From Algoriphagus aquimarinus (lineage in GTDB: Bacteria; Bacteroidota; Bacteroidia; Cytophagales; Cyclobacteriaceae): DNA of 64,000 nucleotides. Below are positions 18,213 through 27,555 of this stretch, in pieces. The position numbers were made by a program, and so were the translations under genes. How positions within the stretch are numbered: the first letter of the stretch is position 1; each line of letters begins with the position of its first letter. The stretch lies in assembly GCF_007997215.1 (NCBI RefSeq), contig NZ_VORW01000001.1:62001-126000 (forward strand), in the 5' to 3' direction. The notes beneath the pieces are model-generated. The model was not told the DNA's origin. It saw nothing but the letters and a program-made list of their open reading frames with translations, and did no database searches.

Positions 18213-18794
18213 TTAGACTTTTGAAAGTATCAAGCTCCTTACATTTCCATGAAATTCATTAATGGCTTTTGTATGAAAATATGGATAGATGAATTTATCT
18301 CTGAACATGGATCCGCTACGATAGAAGGTCTTATGAGAAACTTCTGTTTTTCCATTTGGCAATGTTTTAAATCGGATCAATTGGGAGCCTTCAGACTTTG
18401 AGTTTTCCAAGTAGCATATTTTGATCAGATGATTCTCCTTATTCACTTCCTTGACTTCATGTCCTACTACCAATTTCACTACCCCGCTGAATACATGAAG
18501 CGTTAGCAAAATCACTTGTCCTACACCAATACCTCCAGTATACACTTGCCCGGGAAAAACTTCCTCACCGTTTATTCTAGAATACAATTGCTTGAACCGG
18601 ACCATTTTACCTCCCCATGCTTTTTCAGGAGAAATATTGACATAACTATCCCAAACACTATCAAAATCCTCATCATAAATATAGGTTTCGAGGTGTTCGT
18701 GATAATGTGAATCCATTTCCTGATGGCATATAGACTTGAGCTTCGCAATGTCAAATTCTGAGTTAACGATTTTTTCTGTGGTGATTTCTTGCAT
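18213..18794 (-). CDS. Hypothetical protein, possibly SRPBCC/DUF1990-like
   Basis: 193 residues, no signal peptide. Not firmly recognised. The alternation of strands in GQVYTGGIGVGQVILLTL, KLVVGHEVKEV and QLIRFKTLPNGKTEVSHKTFYRSG, with a C-terminal helix of FHTKAINEFHGNVRSLIL type, resembles small-ligand-binding START/SRPBCC proteins. It has its own terminator and is on the same strand as the flavoprotein operon downstream, but not obviously part of it. Confidence 0.6.
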   Translation of the reverse strand: MQEITTEKIVNSEFDIAKLKSICHQEMDSHYHEHLETYIYDEDFDSVWDSYVNISPEKAWGGKMVRFKQLYSRINGEEVFPGQVYTGGIGVGQVILLTLHVFSGVVKLVVGHEVKEVNKENHLIKICYLENSKSEGSQLIRFKTLPNGKTEVSHKTFYRSGSMFRDKFIYPYFHTKAINEFHGNVRSLILSKV

Positions 18795-18930
18795 GGGTTG
18801 TATTGATTCGCTTTTGCGATTGGTTTTTAAATAAAGCGAAAGTGAAACAATTACCCAACCGTTTGATGATAATAGGGGCTATTTGATGGAAATGCGATAG
18901 ATATTATCATTCATTAGGCATCTTGCAAAG

Positions 18931-18959
18931 AAAAAAGAGGAGCCTTTTACAGCTCCTCC
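18931..18959 (-). terminator. Intrinsic terminator of the S9 peptidase gene
   Basis: GAGGAGC and GCTCCTC (18937-18959) pair around a short loop; on the minus strand a T-run follows (18931-18936). It lies just after the peptidase stop codon. Confidence 0.85.
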
Positions 18960-18964
18960 TTAAT

Positions 18965-21898
18965 TTAAAATGCTCTTTCTTTAAGATGTTCATCCAGATC
19001 AATCTTGTCAATTCCTTTTGACATCCAATCTGGCGCATCAGCTCCTTTCAGATGGTGATCAAAGAATTCCATCATCCGTACGGAGTAATCCTTTCGGTTT
19101 TCGAGTTTTCCAAGACCGTGATTTTCGCCTTTATACTGAACTAGTATCACTGGCTTTTTCAATCTTCTTAAAGCTGAGTAATACTCAATTCCTTGAGTGA
19201 AATCTACCGCGCCATCTTTATCATTATGAAGCATCAAAAGTGGCGTAGTTACATTCTTCACATGATAAACTGGGCTATTTCGCTCATACGATTCCCAGTT
19301 TTCCCAAGGCGCTCCAGTAAATCTACCCTGAGAAGCTTCGAAAATCGACATATTTCCTCCACCAGAATTCCAGTAGATCAAATCGTACATGGAAATCATA
19401 TTGGTCAACGGAGCACCTGCCGCTGCAGCTTTGAACATATTCGTCTGAGTGATCAGGAATGCCGTTTGATAGCCACCCCAAGAGTGACCGTGGATTCCGA
19501 TGTTTTCCTCATCGATGACTCCAGTTGCAATAGCTGCCTTCACGCCAGGAATCACACACCAAACAGCAGACATTCCTGGATCATCCATTGTGTACACGAT
19601 ATCTGGAATAAATACAGCATAGCCGTTGCTGGTATACATGTTTGGATTCCAGCCTGTGCCACTGAAGCCAGGATTCACCCAGTTGTGACGAGTTTGGGAT
19701 AGTTTCTCGTAGTAATAAACTACGGTAGGGTATTTTTCACCTTCCACATAATTGGCTGGGAGGAAAAGTGCTCCTTGAAGCGTATCTCCCTTGTCAGACA
19801 CATAATCCACTAACCTTGTGCCTGATGACCACGCATAATTCCCTGCATCAGGAGCATTTTCTGTCACTTTGATAGGCGAAGAAAGAGAAGCATCTGCCGC
19901 ATAAATCTGATCTGGTTGGTTGAATGTTTCCTTGTTGAAGAAATACACTTCAGCCTTCTCAGCTTTCTTCAAAGATCCTACGCTAGCATCTTCCCAAACC
20001 AATGCTTTCGCTCCAGGTACCAATCCTTTTTTTGAACTACTGATTACAGATATACCGCTTTTCTTAGTCCACTCTCCGTAAATTTGGATATAAAGTGGCT
20101 TATTGAGATTTATACCTTTTTCATCTGGATCAAGAGAAAAACGGTACTGATATCTGATTTTATCTGTTCTCCCGTTTTCGGTCAAATTCACAGCTTTGGC
20201 CTTTGCTGTAACAGGAACTTGCCAGATATCCCAGCCATCATTCAGCAATACATACTGACTATCACTACTCCAGCCAAGTGAGCCTTCCAGTGGCTTTTTC
20301 ACATTGTGATCGTCTTCCACATCTACAAAAGTCACTGGCAAGCTTGCCGTCAAATTCATCTCTTCACCTGATGCTATATCATAGCTGTAATAATTGCCGT
20401 CGTATCCATACATCAACTTCGTGCCGTCCGGCGAGCTGCGAGGGTAGGAAGAGTATCCTGGTAGATAGAAATTTGTAAAAAGTGTCTTTTTATCTCCAGT
20501 CATTAAATCTACAATATAGAAGTCACGGTAATTTTGACCATCCAAGTTAGACTCTAACTCATAAGACTGATTGTCTGAGCCGATCGCATATTTCTCCTTG
20601 TCAAGAATGCTCAAGTCCCGCATAGTGCTGTCTTGCAGCTGAATGTGCTTTCGTGCAGCCACATCATACATTGCATAGAAGCTGTAGTTCTTATCCTGGT
20701 TTTCCAGTACCTGCTGGCGAGATTGGAGTCTGCTGTCGTTCCAGTGCCAGATGGTCATATCTGGTTTGTCAGCATCGTTATCTTTCGAACTTACTTTTCC
20801 AGAGTCCAATTTGGAAAGTGCTTTCTTAAGGTCTGAAATGGAATTAAGAGAAGTATCTGCCATGATTCTCTTCATCGCTTCCGCTTCTGCTAGTTTCACA
20901 GAATCCTTATCTACTTCTTTCTTCTCCTCTTCTTTTTTGGCTAAAACAAGCGGATGAATGCCGTAGAAAAGTCTGGTCAAATCCTCCGACCACATTGGGC
21001 GACGATTTGGACTGATCGTGTATTCTTTCGAAAAGCCTGTAGAATCTTTAGCTGGATCATATACCGTCACTTGCGGACTTGTTAGGTTTTTCACCCCAAC
21101 TAATTTCCCTTGATCTTGCTTATACTTCTTGTCCTTAACCATTTTCAGAGCGGCGAATGCATCTCCCTTTTCGGTCCAGTTGATTGACTTATAAGCAGCC
21201 TTGTCCGAGTCAAGCACAGAAATACTGTTGTTGTTCAAGTTCAATAAGTAAATACCATTTCCGGATTCGTTCGCAGCATCTACGGTATATGCCAAGTAGT
21301 TGCCACTCTTATTGAAAGAGAATTCAGCTACATTCCCAAGATTCTGCGTTTTTTTTGTGTTGAGATGATAGATCAAAAGATCTGAGCCTTTGGCATCTCC
21401 GCCACCGTCTTTGGTCAGGTTGATAGCAAGATGAGTAGCTGCTTCTCCATTGAAGGAGAAATTGCTTACGTTTTCAAAAGTCATCTTGTCTTCTTTCTCC
21501 TTTGAACCCAATTTCATTAAGGTGACCTTGTCGTGAAGCGGCTTGCCCTTAGACTTTTTGTTGGCTTCCTTCTCCTTAAAAGTTATATATTCTTTGAAAG
21601 CAATCCACTTGCTATCCTCACTGAATTCAATGGATGGAAAAGTTGTGAATCCTATTTTGAATGTCTGCGTGGAATCGGGATCAATCACATATTGAAGAAT
21701 CACTTCTCCATCAGCCTCCAAGGCGGTCATACCGTAGGCAATCCATTTGCCGTCAGGTGAGATTTTGAAAGAACCATTGTTCATGTATTTCCAAGTTGGA
21801 ACATCCTTCCAAGTCATTGGCTTGGGCGCTTCGTCTTGGGCAAGCGCCAGGTTACTTATCAGGCAAAAAAGCCAGAAAAAGGTAAAGAGTCTTTTCAT
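18965..21898 (-). CDS. S9 family prolyl oligopeptidase-type serine peptidase
   Basis: 977 residues from the ATG at 21898 (MKRLFTFFWLFCLISNLALAQ signal peptide). An in-frame ATG at 21988 would add 30 residues, but these come from the recurrent leader element and precede the signal peptide. The first two thirds form a TolB/WD-like beta-propeller (SPDGKWIAYG near 40, SSPDGTKLMYGYDGN near 510); the last 250 residues are an alpha/beta hydrolase with Ser in GIHGHSWGGYQTAFL, Asp in HNDKDGAVDF and His in ENHGLG. Probably periplasmic. Larger than usual (about 650-750), with a Lys/Glu-rich insertion around 335-410. Confidence 0.92.
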   Translation of the reverse strand: MKRLFTFFWLFCLISNLALAQDEAPKPMTWKDVPTWKYMNNGSFKISPDGKWIAYGMTALEADGEVILQYVIDPDSTQTFKIGFTTFPSIEFSEDSKWIAFKEYITFKEKEANKKSKGKPLHDKVTLMKLGSKEKEDKMTFENVSNFSFNGEAATHLAINLTKDGGGDAKGSDLLIYHLNTKKTQNLGNVAEFSFNKSGNYLAYTVDAANESGNGIYLLNLNNNSISVLDSDKAAYKSINWTEKGDAFAALKMVKDKKYKQDQGKLVGVKNLTSPQVTVYDPAKDSTGFSKEYTISPNRRPMWSEDLTRLFYGIHPLVLAKKEEEKKEVDKDSVKLAEAEAMKRIMADTSLNSISDLKKALSKLDSGKVSSKDNDADKPDMTIWHWNDSRLQSRQQVLENQDKNYSFYAMYDVAARKHIQLQDSTMRDLSILDKEKYAIGSDNQSYELESNLDGQNYRDFYIVDLMTGDKKTLFTNFYLPGYSSYPRSSPDGTKLMYGYDGNYYSYDIASGEEMNLTASLPVTFVDVEDDHNVKKPLEGSLGWSSDSQYVLLNDGWDIWQVPVTAKAKAVNLTENGRTDKIRYQYRFSLDPDEKGINLNKPLYIQIYGEWTKKSGISVISSSKKGLVPGAKALVWEDASVGSLKKAEKAEVYFFNKETFNQPDQIYAADASLSSPIKVTENAPDAGNYAWSSGTRLVDYVSDKGDTLQGALFLPANYVEGEKYPTVVYYYEKLSQTRHNWVNPGFSGTGWNPNMYTSNGYAVFIPDIVYTMDDPGMSAVWCVIPGVKAAIATGVIDEENIGIHGHSWGGYQTAFLITQTNMFKAAAAGAPLTNMISMYDLIYWNSGGGNMSIFEASQGRFTGAPWENWESYERNSPVYHVKNVTTPLLMLHNDKDGAVDFTQGIEYYSALRRLKKPVILVQYKGENHGLGKLENRKDYSVRMMEFFDHHLKGADAPDWMSKGIDKIDLDEHLKERAF

Positions 21899-21988
21899 GT
21901 GTTTTATAATTATTTTAATGGACACATGGAATCTCGCATTGTTTATAATCATCTCAGAATGTGTAGTCTGCAACATGCTCGATTTCAT
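21896..21988 (-). promoter_or_regulatory. Recurrent structured leader element, copy B (S9 peptidase)
   Basis: On the minus strand: ATGAAATCGAGCATG (from 21988), inner hairpin CAGA/TCTG with a CACA-containing loop, GATGATTAT, ATGCGAGATTCC, CATGTG (21923-21928) complementary to CACATG (21896-21901) containing the gene's ATG. The outer stem AAUC-GA-GCAU pairs with AUGC-GA-GAUU, leaving a tandem G-A internal loop. In this copy the whole leader is open in frame with the peptidase. Confidence 0.65.
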
Positions 21989-22232
21989 CGTGAATTATGT
22001 TTAGATCGGAAAATAGGAAAAAATAATGAGTTCGATAGATTAGGTTCAGCCCATATCTGAAGAATTTCAGGTTTTGATTTACAATTTAAAATGAGTTTGT
22101 GAAAACAGGATAGATCAAGTTAGACTGGGCTTTGGCTCATTCTGAATTTTTCCTTGCTACAAAGGTTTCTAGCCGCTGGGCCTAAATTCGAAAATGGGTT
22201 TACGGGAAATTATTATATCTGAAACCTGATCA

Positions 22233-23936
22233 CTACTTTTTATACACTACTTTACCTCCGACAATTGTCATCGATACTTTGGTGTTTAGAATTTCATCCT
22301 CTGGAACTTCCATGATATTCTTATCAAAAACAGTGAAATCCGCTGCTTTACCTACTTCAATGGAACCTTTATAATCCTCATCAAATTCTGCGAAGGCACC
22401 ATCCAAAGTATATGATTTCAATGCTTGGTCGCGAGTCATTTTCTGATCTCCCTCGTAGCCTCCCTCTGGCAATCCTTGCAAAGTCTTGCGAGTCACAGAA
22501 GCATAAAAGGAAGGAATAGGATCAACTGGCTCCACCGGTGCATCCGTTCCGTTAGTGACTACAGCTCCAGATTGCATCAATTTTTGCCAAACATAAGCTC
22601 CATCAATGATGCGCTTTTCACCTAGTCTATCGATTGCCCAAGGTCGATCTGAACTCAGGTGAATCGCTTGCATAGCCGCAATCACTCCTAATTCACCGAA
22701 CCTAGGAATGTCATCTGGATGAATATGCTGTGCATGCTCAATTCGGAATCTCAGTTTTTTGAAATCTGGATAGTTTGCAAAAGCAGCTTCATAGCGATCA
22801 AGAATTTCCTGATTTGCACGGTCGCCAATGGCATGTGAGCAAACTTGGAAACCTGCTGGAATTGCTTTCTCGGAAACTTCAGAGACAACTGACATAGGTA
22901 AGGTTTCATGACCACGATGCCCTGGGCGATCGGAGTAATCTTCCAAGAGCCAAGCGCCTCCGGATCCTAATGCTCCATCACAATTCAATTTAATCGAGCG
23001 AACTGTTAGCATGTGATCTGCCGAATCGATCATTGGACCTCTTTCGTACCATTTCTCCAAAAGCGCAGGTTGTGTTCCTGTCAACATTACGTATTGACGG
23101 ACAGTAAGCTTTCCTTCGTTTTTGAATTTTTGGATTAAGTCAATGGTTTTTTGACCTGCACCAGCATCGTGGAAACTTGTAATCCCCTTTTCATTCAATT
23201 CTTTCAGTGCCAAAGTCAATGCCTCCTCAGCTCTCTCTGGAGTCTCAGCTGGAATCAATCTTCCGACAAGTCCCGCCGCTCTTTCAGAGAGTATTCCTGT
23301 AGGATTTCCCAATTCGTCAAGAATGATTTCCCCACCTTCTACTTCACCTGGTCTTTCTCCTTTCAGGTTACTGATCCCAGCAAGTTCTAGAGCTTTGCCA
23401 TTGGCAAAAGCTGCGTGTCCACTTGCGTGAGAAAGGTAAACAGGGTTGTCAGGAGAAACTTCGTTTAGTTGATCGTTAGTTTGGAAACCTTTCACCATTT
23501 TTTCAGGCTTCTCTATCCATTTGTCCTGATGCCAGCCTCGTCCGGTGATCCAATCGCCAGGTTTAGCTTTGGCGACAGCCTCAGCTACTTTCTCGACTAG
23601 TTCGTCATATGTCTTGACATACATGAGGTCAAGTTCCAGCTTATTATAGCCGATTCCCATCAAGTGCGCGTGGGATTCGATGATGCCAGGAGTCATTGTT
23701 TCTCCCTGTAAATCGATCACTTCGGTCTTTTCACCTTTGTGTTTTTCGATTTCTTCGGATGTGCCTACGGCTAAAATCATCCCGTCTTTTACTGCGACTG
23801 CTTCAGCCGTGGGCTGAGATTCATTGACAGTGTAAATTATGCCATTGGTAAAAATCAGATCGGCGGGCTCAGCCTTATCCGAGGAGCAAGAAATGAGGAA
23901 TATCCCCAAGATTGCAAGTAAGTAGATGTTTTTCAT
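22233..23936 (-). CDS. Amidohydrolase, YtcJ-like lipoprotein
   Basis: 567 residues. MKNIYLLAILGIFLISC is a lipoprotein signal with C17. Body: IYTVNESQPTAEAVAVKDG, metal-binding TPGIIESHAHLMG (about residues 80-92, HxH), GRGWHQDKW, HAIGDRANQEILDRY and HAQHIHPDDIPRFGELG, all typical of the YtcJ/EXP3-type amidohydrolases, with NGTDAPVEPVDPIPSFY near the C-terminus. Substrate unknown. The ATG at 23936 lies in copy C of the recurrent leader. Single gene, same strand as the S9 peptidase gene but with its own leader. Confidence 0.9.
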   Translation of the reverse strand: MKNIYLLAILGIFLISCSSDKAEPADLIFTNGIIYTVNESQPTAEAVAVKDGMILAVGTSEEIEKHKGEKTEVIDLQGETMTPGIIESHAHLMGIGYNKLELDLMYVKTYDELVEKVAEAVAKAKPGDWITGRGWHQDKWIEKPEKMVKGFQTNDQLNEVSPDNPVYLSHASGHAAFANGKALELAGISNLKGERPGEVEGGEIILDELGNPTGILSERAAGLVGRLIPAETPERAEEALTLALKELNEKGITSFHDAGAGQKTIDLIQKFKNEGKLTVRQYVMLTGTQPALLEKWYERGPMIDSADHMLTVRSIKLNCDGALGSGGAWLLEDYSDRPGHRGHETLPMSVVSEVSEKAIPAGFQVCSHAIGDRANQEILDRYEAAFANYPDFKKLRFRIEHAQHIHPDDIPRFGELGVIAAMQAIHLSSDRPWAIDRLGEKRIIDGAYVWQKLMQSGAVVTNGTDAPVEPVDPIPSFYASVTRKTLQGLPEGGYEGDQKMTRDQALKSYTLDGAFAEFDEDYKGSIEVGKAADFTVFDKNIMEVPEDEILNTKVSMTIVGGKVVYKK

Positions 23937-24023
23937 GTGTTTATATTTTTTTTATGGCCACATGGAATCTCGCATCTTTGATATCCTCTTCAGTGTGTAA
24001 CTGTAACGCATACTCGATTTCAT
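23934..24023 (-). promoter_or_regulatory. Recurrent structured leader element, copy C (amidohydrolase)
   Basis: Minus strand: ATGAAATCGAGTATG, inner hairpin CAGU/ACUG around UACAC, then ATGCGAGATTCC, CATGTG (23959-23964) complementary to CACATG (23934-23939) that includes the ATG. The outer stem keeps pairing through a U-G wobble. The segment between the outer arms is one base shorter than in the other copies, so no shared reading frame is kept. Confidence 0.65.
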
Positions 24024-24039
24024 GGATTTATATTATATC

Positions 24040-24047
24040 CAAAACTA
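24040..24047 (-). promoter_or_regulatory. Candidate -7 promoter box upstream of leader copy C
   Basis: TAGTTTTG on the minus strand matches TAnnTTTG perfectly and ends 17 bases before the element, which would make the element the very 5' end of the mRNA. A TTTG lies 17 bases upstream of the box, slightly shorter than the usual 19-21. Confidence 0.4.
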
Positions 24048-24083
24048 CCCCATTTCAAACAATTCAAAAAGCCAATCCTGTAA

Positions 24084-26165
24084 TTAGCGTATCCAGATTT
24101 TACCGGATTTGGTGACTTTCCCGTCAATCTCCAGATTCAATATATAAAGTCCCGGAGCCAAAAACCCTGCTTGAATCTCTATCTCAGTATTTGCTGGAAT
24201 ATCAATATCCGTGAGTAGAATTTGCCCAAGTGAGTTTATTAATCGCGCTTTGGCAGGAGCATTCGAGATCACTTTGATGGGCCCATCCGTAGGATTTGGA
24301 TATATTTTGAATTGGTATTCTCCATCCGGAAGCTGCGAAGAATCCGTGGAACTCAAGTAAATCAACCCTCCAGCTCGAGTACCAAGTACCAAATCAGACG
24401 AGCCAGATAAAGGCGGACTCACTAAGGCAATCCAAGTATTTCTCCCCAGTTTCGTCGGTAGATTCTGATCACCTAGTTGAACCAAAACTTCATGACGAGT
24501 ATCGGAATTCATGAAGTCTTCAATTTTAATTAAATAGCCATTTTGATCCACTGCGTAAAGGTTAGGCTTTGCTTGTGATTCTACTGCGATAGCGAGATTT
24601 CTATTGGCAGGATTGTCTACAAAACCCAGAAAATCTTCTTGAAGCAAAGTCGTTTGAAGTGTAGCAAAATCAACTTCATAAAGATCTAAACTTCCATTTT
24701 GCGCAGCCACCAAGAGGTGATCTTTTTGTTGGTAGGTAAAAAACTGAAGGAAATCACCACGCTGCGGAGTATATCCTGAAAAAGTGAGTGGATCGGACCC
24801 CATATCATTCAGGTCATAAATCACCTGCGTAGGTATGCTGGCATTGTAATCAATCCCAGAAGCTAGGACATGAAGCTCCCCGCTTTGATCCCTGAAATGT
24901 ATGTACTGAGCATCCACCAAATCTAGCTGTGCGAGATTTGCGTATTCTCCTTCAACCTTAGAAAACTGTCCATCGAAAACCTGAAATCTATTTAGAACAG
25001 ATTTGACTTTACCACCTTCGGTTACATTGGAAGTGACGATTAATTCCCCAGAAGCCTTATTTCCTAAAAATATCGGCCTAGTATTTTCCCCCAGATCTAT
25101 CATCTGGTCCTGTAGAAATACATCTGCGTTTCCCTCATCATTTATTCTCAAAACAGAGTTTGAGAAATCAATTCCATAATTAATTGATGGCTCGCTGGTA
25201 TTCAAAGAGATGATCAGCTCATTGTCTTGGATCGTACCAATATGGAAAACCGGGAATGCTGGTAGCGGACCGTAATCAGGAAGTTCATTACTGAAACTCG
25301 TAAAATAAGGAGTTTCATTTGTTCCTGAATTCGGTAAGAAATAAAGAATATTACATTCATCTCGCCCCAAGAGCAAGTCACTTATGCCATCATTGTCTAG
25401 GTCTCGATATAAAATTGAATGCCCTCCTGAATGAAGGATTTTGTCATTTTCGTCAGTGAGTTTTCGAGTATTTAAGTCTTGTCCTTCGCAGGTTTTCCCG
25501 AAGGAAATATCTCCACAACCACAAAACTCAAAATTTCCCCAGTGATTTTCCCCGAACGCAAAACCATCAATGTCAGCAGACCCCTTTCGCTCTACGCTGG
25601 TGTTTTTGTAAAACTCCATGTAATCACCTCCCGCGAAATTGAAAATCACCAAATCCAAATCTCCATCTCCATCTAGATCTTGGATCATAGGAGTGTCCAG
25701 GTTGTTCGCTTGAATATTTCCTGATCCATCAATTTTCAAGAAGTTTTGAGCCAAAGCCCATGAAATCTGACTACCAGTAGAAGTGTTTTTATAGACTTTG
25801 ACACCTAATTCCGTGGATGTGAACAGGTCCTTTTTACCATCGCCATCAAAATCCTTCAATACCAAAAAGCCAGAGATGTCATTTGGAAAAGAATAGCTCA
25901 TTTCCGGGAGATGCATGAAGGTTTCTCCATCCTTTTTGAAAACAAGAAGTTGACGCGAATTGATGTCCCAAGTAACCCATTCCTCCACCTGATCACCTGT
26001 GAGATCTATGGTTTGGATCTGGGATGAATTGATTCCTCCTGCGAAGGCGGCACTTAAGTTTTCACCACCGATTTCTACTGTAGGTGGCTGATCTATTCTA
26101 AAAATTTCCTGTGCGCTCAGCTTGAAACTGATGATTAGAAAAGTGAAAATCCAGATTTTTCTCAT
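24084..26165 (-). CDS. T9SS-exported FG-GAP/VCBS repeat protein
   Basis: 693 residues: signal peptide MRKIWIFTFLIISFKLSAQ, several FG-GAP-like calcium repeats (LKDFDGDGKKDLF near 98-110, IQDLDGDGDLDLVIF near 163-177, YRDLDNDGISDLLLG near 248-262), a long propeller-like middle part, and a C-terminal type A sorting domain beginning YQFKIYPNPTDGPIKV and ending SGKIWIR. The sorting domain implies export by the type IX secretion system to the surface or medium. Substrate unknown. Monocistronic. Confidence 0.9.
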   Translation of the reverse strand: MRKIWIFTFLIISFKLSAQEIFRIDQPPTVEIGGENLSAAFAGGINSSQIQTIDLTGDQVEEWVTWDINSRQLLVFKKDGETFMHLPEMSYSFPNDISGFLVLKDFDGDGKKDLFTSTELGVKVYKNTSTGSQISWALAQNFLKIDGSGNIQANNLDTPMIQDLDGDGDLDLVIFNFAGGDYMEFYKNTSVERKGSADIDGFAFGENHWGNFEFCGCGDISFGKTCEGQDLNTRKLTDENDKILHSGGHSILYRDLDNDGISDLLLGRDECNILYFLPNSGTNETPYFTSFSNELPDYGPLPAFPVFHIGTIQDNELIISLNTSEPSINYGIDFSNSVLRINDEGNADVFLQDQMIDLGENTRPIFLGNKASGELIVTSNVTEGGKVKSVLNRFQVFDGQFSKVEGEYANLAQLDLVDAQYIHFRDQSGELHVLASGIDYNASIPTQVIYDLNDMGSDPLTFSGYTPQRGDFLQFFTYQQKDHLLVAAQNGSLDLYEVDFATLQTTLLQEDFLGFVDNPANRNLAIAVESQAKPNLYAVDQNGYLIKIEDFMNSDTRHEVLVQLGDQNLPTKLGRNTWIALVSPPLSGSSDLVLGTRAGGLIYLSSTDSSQLPDGEYQFKIYPNPTDGPIKVISNAPAKARLINSLGQILLTDIDIPANTEIEIQAGFLAPGLYILNLEIDGKVTKSGKIWIR

Positions 26166-26259
26166 GAATTAGAAAAGGGCAAGTCAAAAATTAATACGTG
26201 AGTCGCAGTTCAAAGATGTGAATGATTCCTTTATTTTGGGATTAATTTCTTCAGAAACG

Positions 26260-27555
26260 ATGAATATCTCCATTTTATATACGCTCTTCAAAAATAGTAC
26301 TGGCGTCAGCACAGACACCCGGAAAATCGATAAGGGAAATATCTTCTTTGCACTGAAAGGCCCAAACTTCGATGCCAATTCCTTTGCTCCAACGGCATTA
26401 GAAATGGGTGCGTCGGTAGTTGTAATCGACGATATCAAACACTTTTTGGAGGACGATGAGCGTTATTTTTTAGCGGAAGATGGATTGAAAATGCTTCAGG
26501 ATTTGGCTAATTATCACCGTAAAACCTTAGAAATCCCAATCATCGGATTGACTGGATCAAATGGTAAAACGACTAGCAAGGAATTGATGAAGGAGGTTTT
26601 GAGCAAGAAGTTCAAAACAGCTGCAACGGTAGGCAACCTTAATAACCATATCGGAGTGCCGTTAACTTTGCTTGCTATCAAGGAAGATGATGAGATCGCC
26701 ATCGTGGAAATGGGGGCCAACAAGCAAGGAGATATTGAAGAGCTTTGTCTGATCGCTGAGCCGACACATGGGGTAATTACCAACATCGGCAAAGCACACC
26801 TGGAAGGAATGGGTGGCCCGGAAGGAGTGCTGAAAACCAAGACGGAATTGTTCCAGTTTCTTAGAGCAAATGACGGGAAGGTTTTTCTCAATTCTCAGGA
26901 TCCAATCTTGTCTAATTTTTCGAAAAGATTTGAAGATCCAATTCTTTACCCTGCAAAAGGTGATTTCTGTGAGGTGACTTTTCAGGAAGCCAATCCATTC
27001 GTGAAGTTTTCAGTTGAGGGCTCGGAGGAAGTTTACCTAAGTTTTCTTATCGGTGCCTATAATTTTGGAAATATCGCTACAGCTTTGACTATCGGGAAGT
27101 TTTTTGGAGTGGAGTTGGAAAAAGCGGTCCAGGCTATCGTGGAATACAAACCTTCGAATATGCGCTCTCAGCTTGTAGAAAAGCGAAGTAATCTTATCAT
27201 TCTTGATGCCTACAATGCTAATCCATCGAGCATGGAAGTAGCTATTCGCACCTTCGGTGAAATGACTGGTAAAAAGCACAAAATGCTGATTCTCGGCGAT
27301 ATGTTTGAATTGGGAGAGCATGCTGAAGCGGAGCATGCGCGACTGGGAGAAATTATCAGCGAATATGAGATAGAGAAAGTCTGCTTTACTGGGAAGTTGA
27401 TTGTATCTGCTTTAGCCAAATACCCGAAGGCATTGTATTTCCCAGATCCTTTTTCCTTCCGCGTTTGGCTTCAGGACAGCAAACTTGAGGATTACCTGAT
27501 TCTGATCAAAGGTAGCCGAGGAATGAAGCTGGAAGGTTTGGTGGATTTTATTTAA
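26260..27555 (+). CDS. murF: UDP-N-acetylmuramoyl-tripeptide--D-alanyl-D-alanine ligase
   Basis: Mur ligase that adds D-Ala-D-Ala to the UDP-MurNAc-tripeptide in peptidoglycan synthesis. ATG at 26260 gives 431 residues beginning MNISILYTLFKNSTGVSTDT; a GTG at 26218 is in frame but unlikely. ATP loop LTGSNGKTTSKELM (about residues 101-114), GNLNNHIGVPLTLL, NIGKAHLEGMG and DAYNANPSSMEVAI are MurF hallmarks. It is not in a dcw cluster here; its end overlaps the convergent PIN gene by 8 bases. Confidence 0.95.
   Translation: MNISILYTLFKNSTGVSTDTRKIDKGNIFFALKGPNFDANSFAPTALEMGASVVVIDDIKHFLEDDERYFLAEDGLKMLQDLANYHRKTLEIPIIGLTGSNGKTTSKELMKEVLSKKFKTAATVGNLNNHIGVPLTLLAIKEDDEIAIVEMGANKQGDIEELCLIAEPTHGVITNIGKAHLEGMGGPEGVLKTKTELFQFLRANDGKVFLNSQDPILSNFSKRFEDPILYPAKGDFCEVTFQEANPFVKFSVEGSEEVYLSFLIGAYNFGNIATALTIGKFFGVELEKAVQAIVEYKPSNMRSQLVEKRSNLIILDAYNANPSSMEVAIRTFGEMTGKKHKMLILGDMFELGEHAEAEHARLGEIISEYEIEKVCFTGKLIVSALAKYPKALYFPDPFSFRVWLQDSKLEDYLILIKGSRGMKLEGLVDFI

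Noticed and set aside
21899..21988. 30-residue N-terminal extension of the S9 peptidase
   Set aside because: It would precede a good signal peptide and its DNA is the recurrent leader found also before genes in other frames.
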